Below are positions 62,788 to 64,000 of a DNA stretch of 64,000 nucleotides, piece by piece (position 1 is the first letter of the stretch; the number at the start of each line of letters is the position of its first letter). Below the pieces are notes generated by a model. The model was not told the DNA's origin. It ran no database searches and worked only from the letters and a program-made list of their open reading frames with translations. The translations under genes were made by a program, and so were the position numbers. The stretch covers positions 372,001 to 436,000 of the forward strand of contig NZ_BMKK01000002.1 of assembly GCF_014644295.1 (NCBI RefSeq), written 5' to 3'. The DNA is from Emticicia aquatilis. Its GTDB lineage: Bacteria > Bacteroidota > Bacteroidia > Cytophagales > Spirosomataceae.

Positions 62788-63570
62788 ATGATTGGTGTTT
62801 TTGACTCAGGTATAGGTGGACTAACATTACTGCACGAAATAATTAGGCAATTGCCCAATGAGCAATATTGCTATTATGCAGATACTGAAAATGTACCATA
62901 CAGCACCAAAAGTGAAGAACAAATCAAAGAATTTGTAGAGAGAGCAGTTAATTATTTTCTTCAACGCAATGTAAAAGCCATCGTTTTGGCGTGCAATACA
63001 GCTACCAACGTTTGTGTTGAAGATTTACGAAGTCGATTGAATATTCCAATTATTGCCATTCAGCCTGCTGTTAAGGTTGCGGTTGATAACGATACTGTTG
63101 AGTTTAATTCACAACGCAAAAACATTTTGGTCTGTGCAACTCCGATAACGCTACGCTCAGCAAGATTCCAAAGATTGGTTGATTCACTGAATGCTGATGG
63201 AATTGTAGAAAGAATGGCATTGCCTGAACTTGTAAAACTTGCTGAGAAAGAAGAGTTTGGGAAAGAGGCCGAACTGTACATCGAACAAACACTGGCTCAA
63301 ATAGATATAAAAAGTTTCGGCTCAATTGTTCTTGGATGTACTCATTTTACATACTTTGAGCCGATATTTTATCAATTAGCTCCCCAATTAAGTATTTTTG
63401 ATGGAAATGAGGGTACAGCTCGGCATCTCAAAAACATTTTGGGCAAACTAAATCTACTTGCACAGAAAGGTGAAAAACCATTTTCGGTTGAGTATATCGA
63501 ATCTGGGAAACCTACCAAAAATTTAGCTCGATTTGAAAGGTATATTGCCCGAATTGAGCAATTAACATAA
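62788..63570 (+). CDS. murI: Glutamate racemase
   Basis: MurI supplies D-glutamate for peptidoglycan. The 260-residue protein starts at ATG 62788 (MIGVFDSGIGGLTLL); the longer frame upstream runs into the dnaB 3' end and has no family character. Both catalytic cysteines are visible: VLACNTATN near residue 73 and LGCTHF near 183. It lies 31 bp after dnaB on the same strand, so cotranscription is likely. It overlaps the convergent GNAT gene by 9 bp. Confidence 0.95.
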   Translation: MIGVFDSGIGGLTLLHEIIRQLPNEQYCYYADTENVPYSTKSEEQIKEFVERAVNYFLQRNVKAIVLACNTATNVCVEDLRSRLNIPIIAIQPAVKVAVDNDTVEFNSQRKNILVCATPITLRSARFQRLVDSLNADGIVERMALPELVKLAEKEEFGKEAELYIEQTLAQIDIKSFGSIVLGCTHFTYFEPIFYQLAPQLSIFDGNEGTARHLKNILGKLNLLAQKGEKPFSVEYIESGKPTKNLARFERYIARIEQLT

Positions 63571-64000
63571 TACCTTTCTCATCACAAAATCATTCATCCA
63601 ATACGTTCCAATTGGAATATCTTCTTCTTTAATTATCTCAAAACCTACTTTTTCGTAGAAAAAACGTGCTTTGTTGTAACGATTTACATTCAAATCTAAG
63701 TTTTCAGCCCCTAAGTTCTTAACTGTTTGCTCAACTTCATTTATTAGCTTTCTTCCGTATCCACCGCCCTGAAAGTCAGGATTTAAGTATAGTTTATTCA
63801 ATTTAAATGTATTTACAGTATCAGTTTTGACCGAAAATGAAGCAAATGCCAAAACATCATCACCTAAAAATTGTAAAATAAAAGTTTGACCTTCATCCAT
63901 TTGATTTGCTAATGCATCTTCACTATAAATTTCATCAAACATAAATTTTGGTTGTTCTTTTCCTAAGATGGGTTCGTAAGTAACAAACCAAGTTTTATTA
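63562..64000 (-). CDS. GNAT-family N-acetyltransferase, 5' end cut by window edge
   Basis: The frame is open to the right edge of the window with no start codon confirmed, so the gene begins outside; the ATG at 63942 is internal because upstream codons continue the family's TYEPILGKEQPKFMFDEIYS pattern. The acetyl-CoA-binding stretch LNKLYLNPDFQGGGYGRKLINEVEQ is the standard GNAT motif A, and LNVNRYNKARFFYEKVGF is motif B. The substrate is unknown. Confidence 0.9.
   Translation of the reverse strand, partial: NKTWFVTYEPILGKEQPKFMFDEIYSEDALANQMDEGQTFILQFLGDDVLAFASFSVKTDTVNTFKLNKLYLNPDFQGGGYGRKLINEVEQTVKNLGAENLDLNVNRYNKARFFYEKVGFEIIKEEDIPIGTYWMNDFVMRKVLC

Noticed and set aside
1-64000. CRISPR array or prophage
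   Set aside because: No regularly spaced repeats of 24-40 bp and no phage structural genes were seen.

Overview
The window reads as chromosomal DNA of a Bacteroidota bacterium, most likely order Cytophagales (my guess is a Spirosomataceae-type genus such as Emticicia, Arcicella or Flectobacillus; genus not provable here). Reasons: the promoters have the Bacteroidota form TTG-N18..20-TAnnTTTG, the primary sigma factor is the short 287-aa type, two proteins carry type IX secretion C-terminal domains, and there are a BtuB/BtuG-like vitamin B12 pair, a HU-CCDC81/SPOR protein and a long S16. All genes look intact except the two cut by the window edges. No insertion sequence, prophage or CRISPR array is visible.

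Layout. 1-4.8 kb: 3' part of an Smr/DUF2027 gene, a DUF4403 protein, the RNase P RNA and rpsP-rimM-trmD. 4.9-8.4 kb: an MBOAT acyltransferase plus SGNH partner and an alpha/beta hydrolase. 8.8-13.2 kb: gyrA and a periplasmic TPR/coiled-coil protein. 13.2-16.4 kb: a largely non-coding stretch with a dif-like site, an extremely C-rich block, several palindromes, a plasmid-type parA plus ribbon-helix-helix gene, a membrane protein and a 300-bp block of about 90% A+T. 16.4-20.1 kb: a vitamin B12 uptake operon (receptor and surface lipoprotein) behind a cobalamin riboswitch. 20.2-22.8 kb: an XRE regulator, a candidate small RNA and a CLC-F-type (fluoride) transporter. 22.9-27.4 kb: dapD, gap, trmB, folC. 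27.5-36.6 kb: envelope cluster (TonB-like, HU/SPOR, outer-membrane barrel, 1012-aa TPR protein, M61 peptidase). 36.7-43.5 kb: a small protein, a TPR lipoprotein, menD, rpoD, pnp, rpsO. 43.7-44.2 kb: three tRNA genes. 44.3-59.8 kb: housekeeping and envelope genes including a BatE-like protein, two T9SS cargo proteins, RlmD-like and TrhO RNA enzymes, a deoxynucleoside kinase, an LptF/G permease, holA, tRNA-Met, an FKBP, dCMP deaminase and PhoH. 60.1-64 kb: dnaB interrupted by an intein, murI and a truncated GNAT gene.

Organisation. Highly expressed genes on the left (rpsP, gyrA) point right and those on the right (rpoD, pnp, rpsO) point left, so transcription converges near 13-16 kb, where the dif-like site lies. 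Two hand-counted samples of non-coding strand agree with a skew change across this point. I read this as a possible replication terminus carrying a plasmid-like partition cassette. The other items most worth checking are the DnaB intein in the Walker A loop, the B12 riboswitch with a Shine-Dalgarno hairpin and leader ORF, an 18-bp-phased TTAGTA array upstream of gap, and a promoter-to-terminator unit without an ORF at 21.0-21.2 kb.
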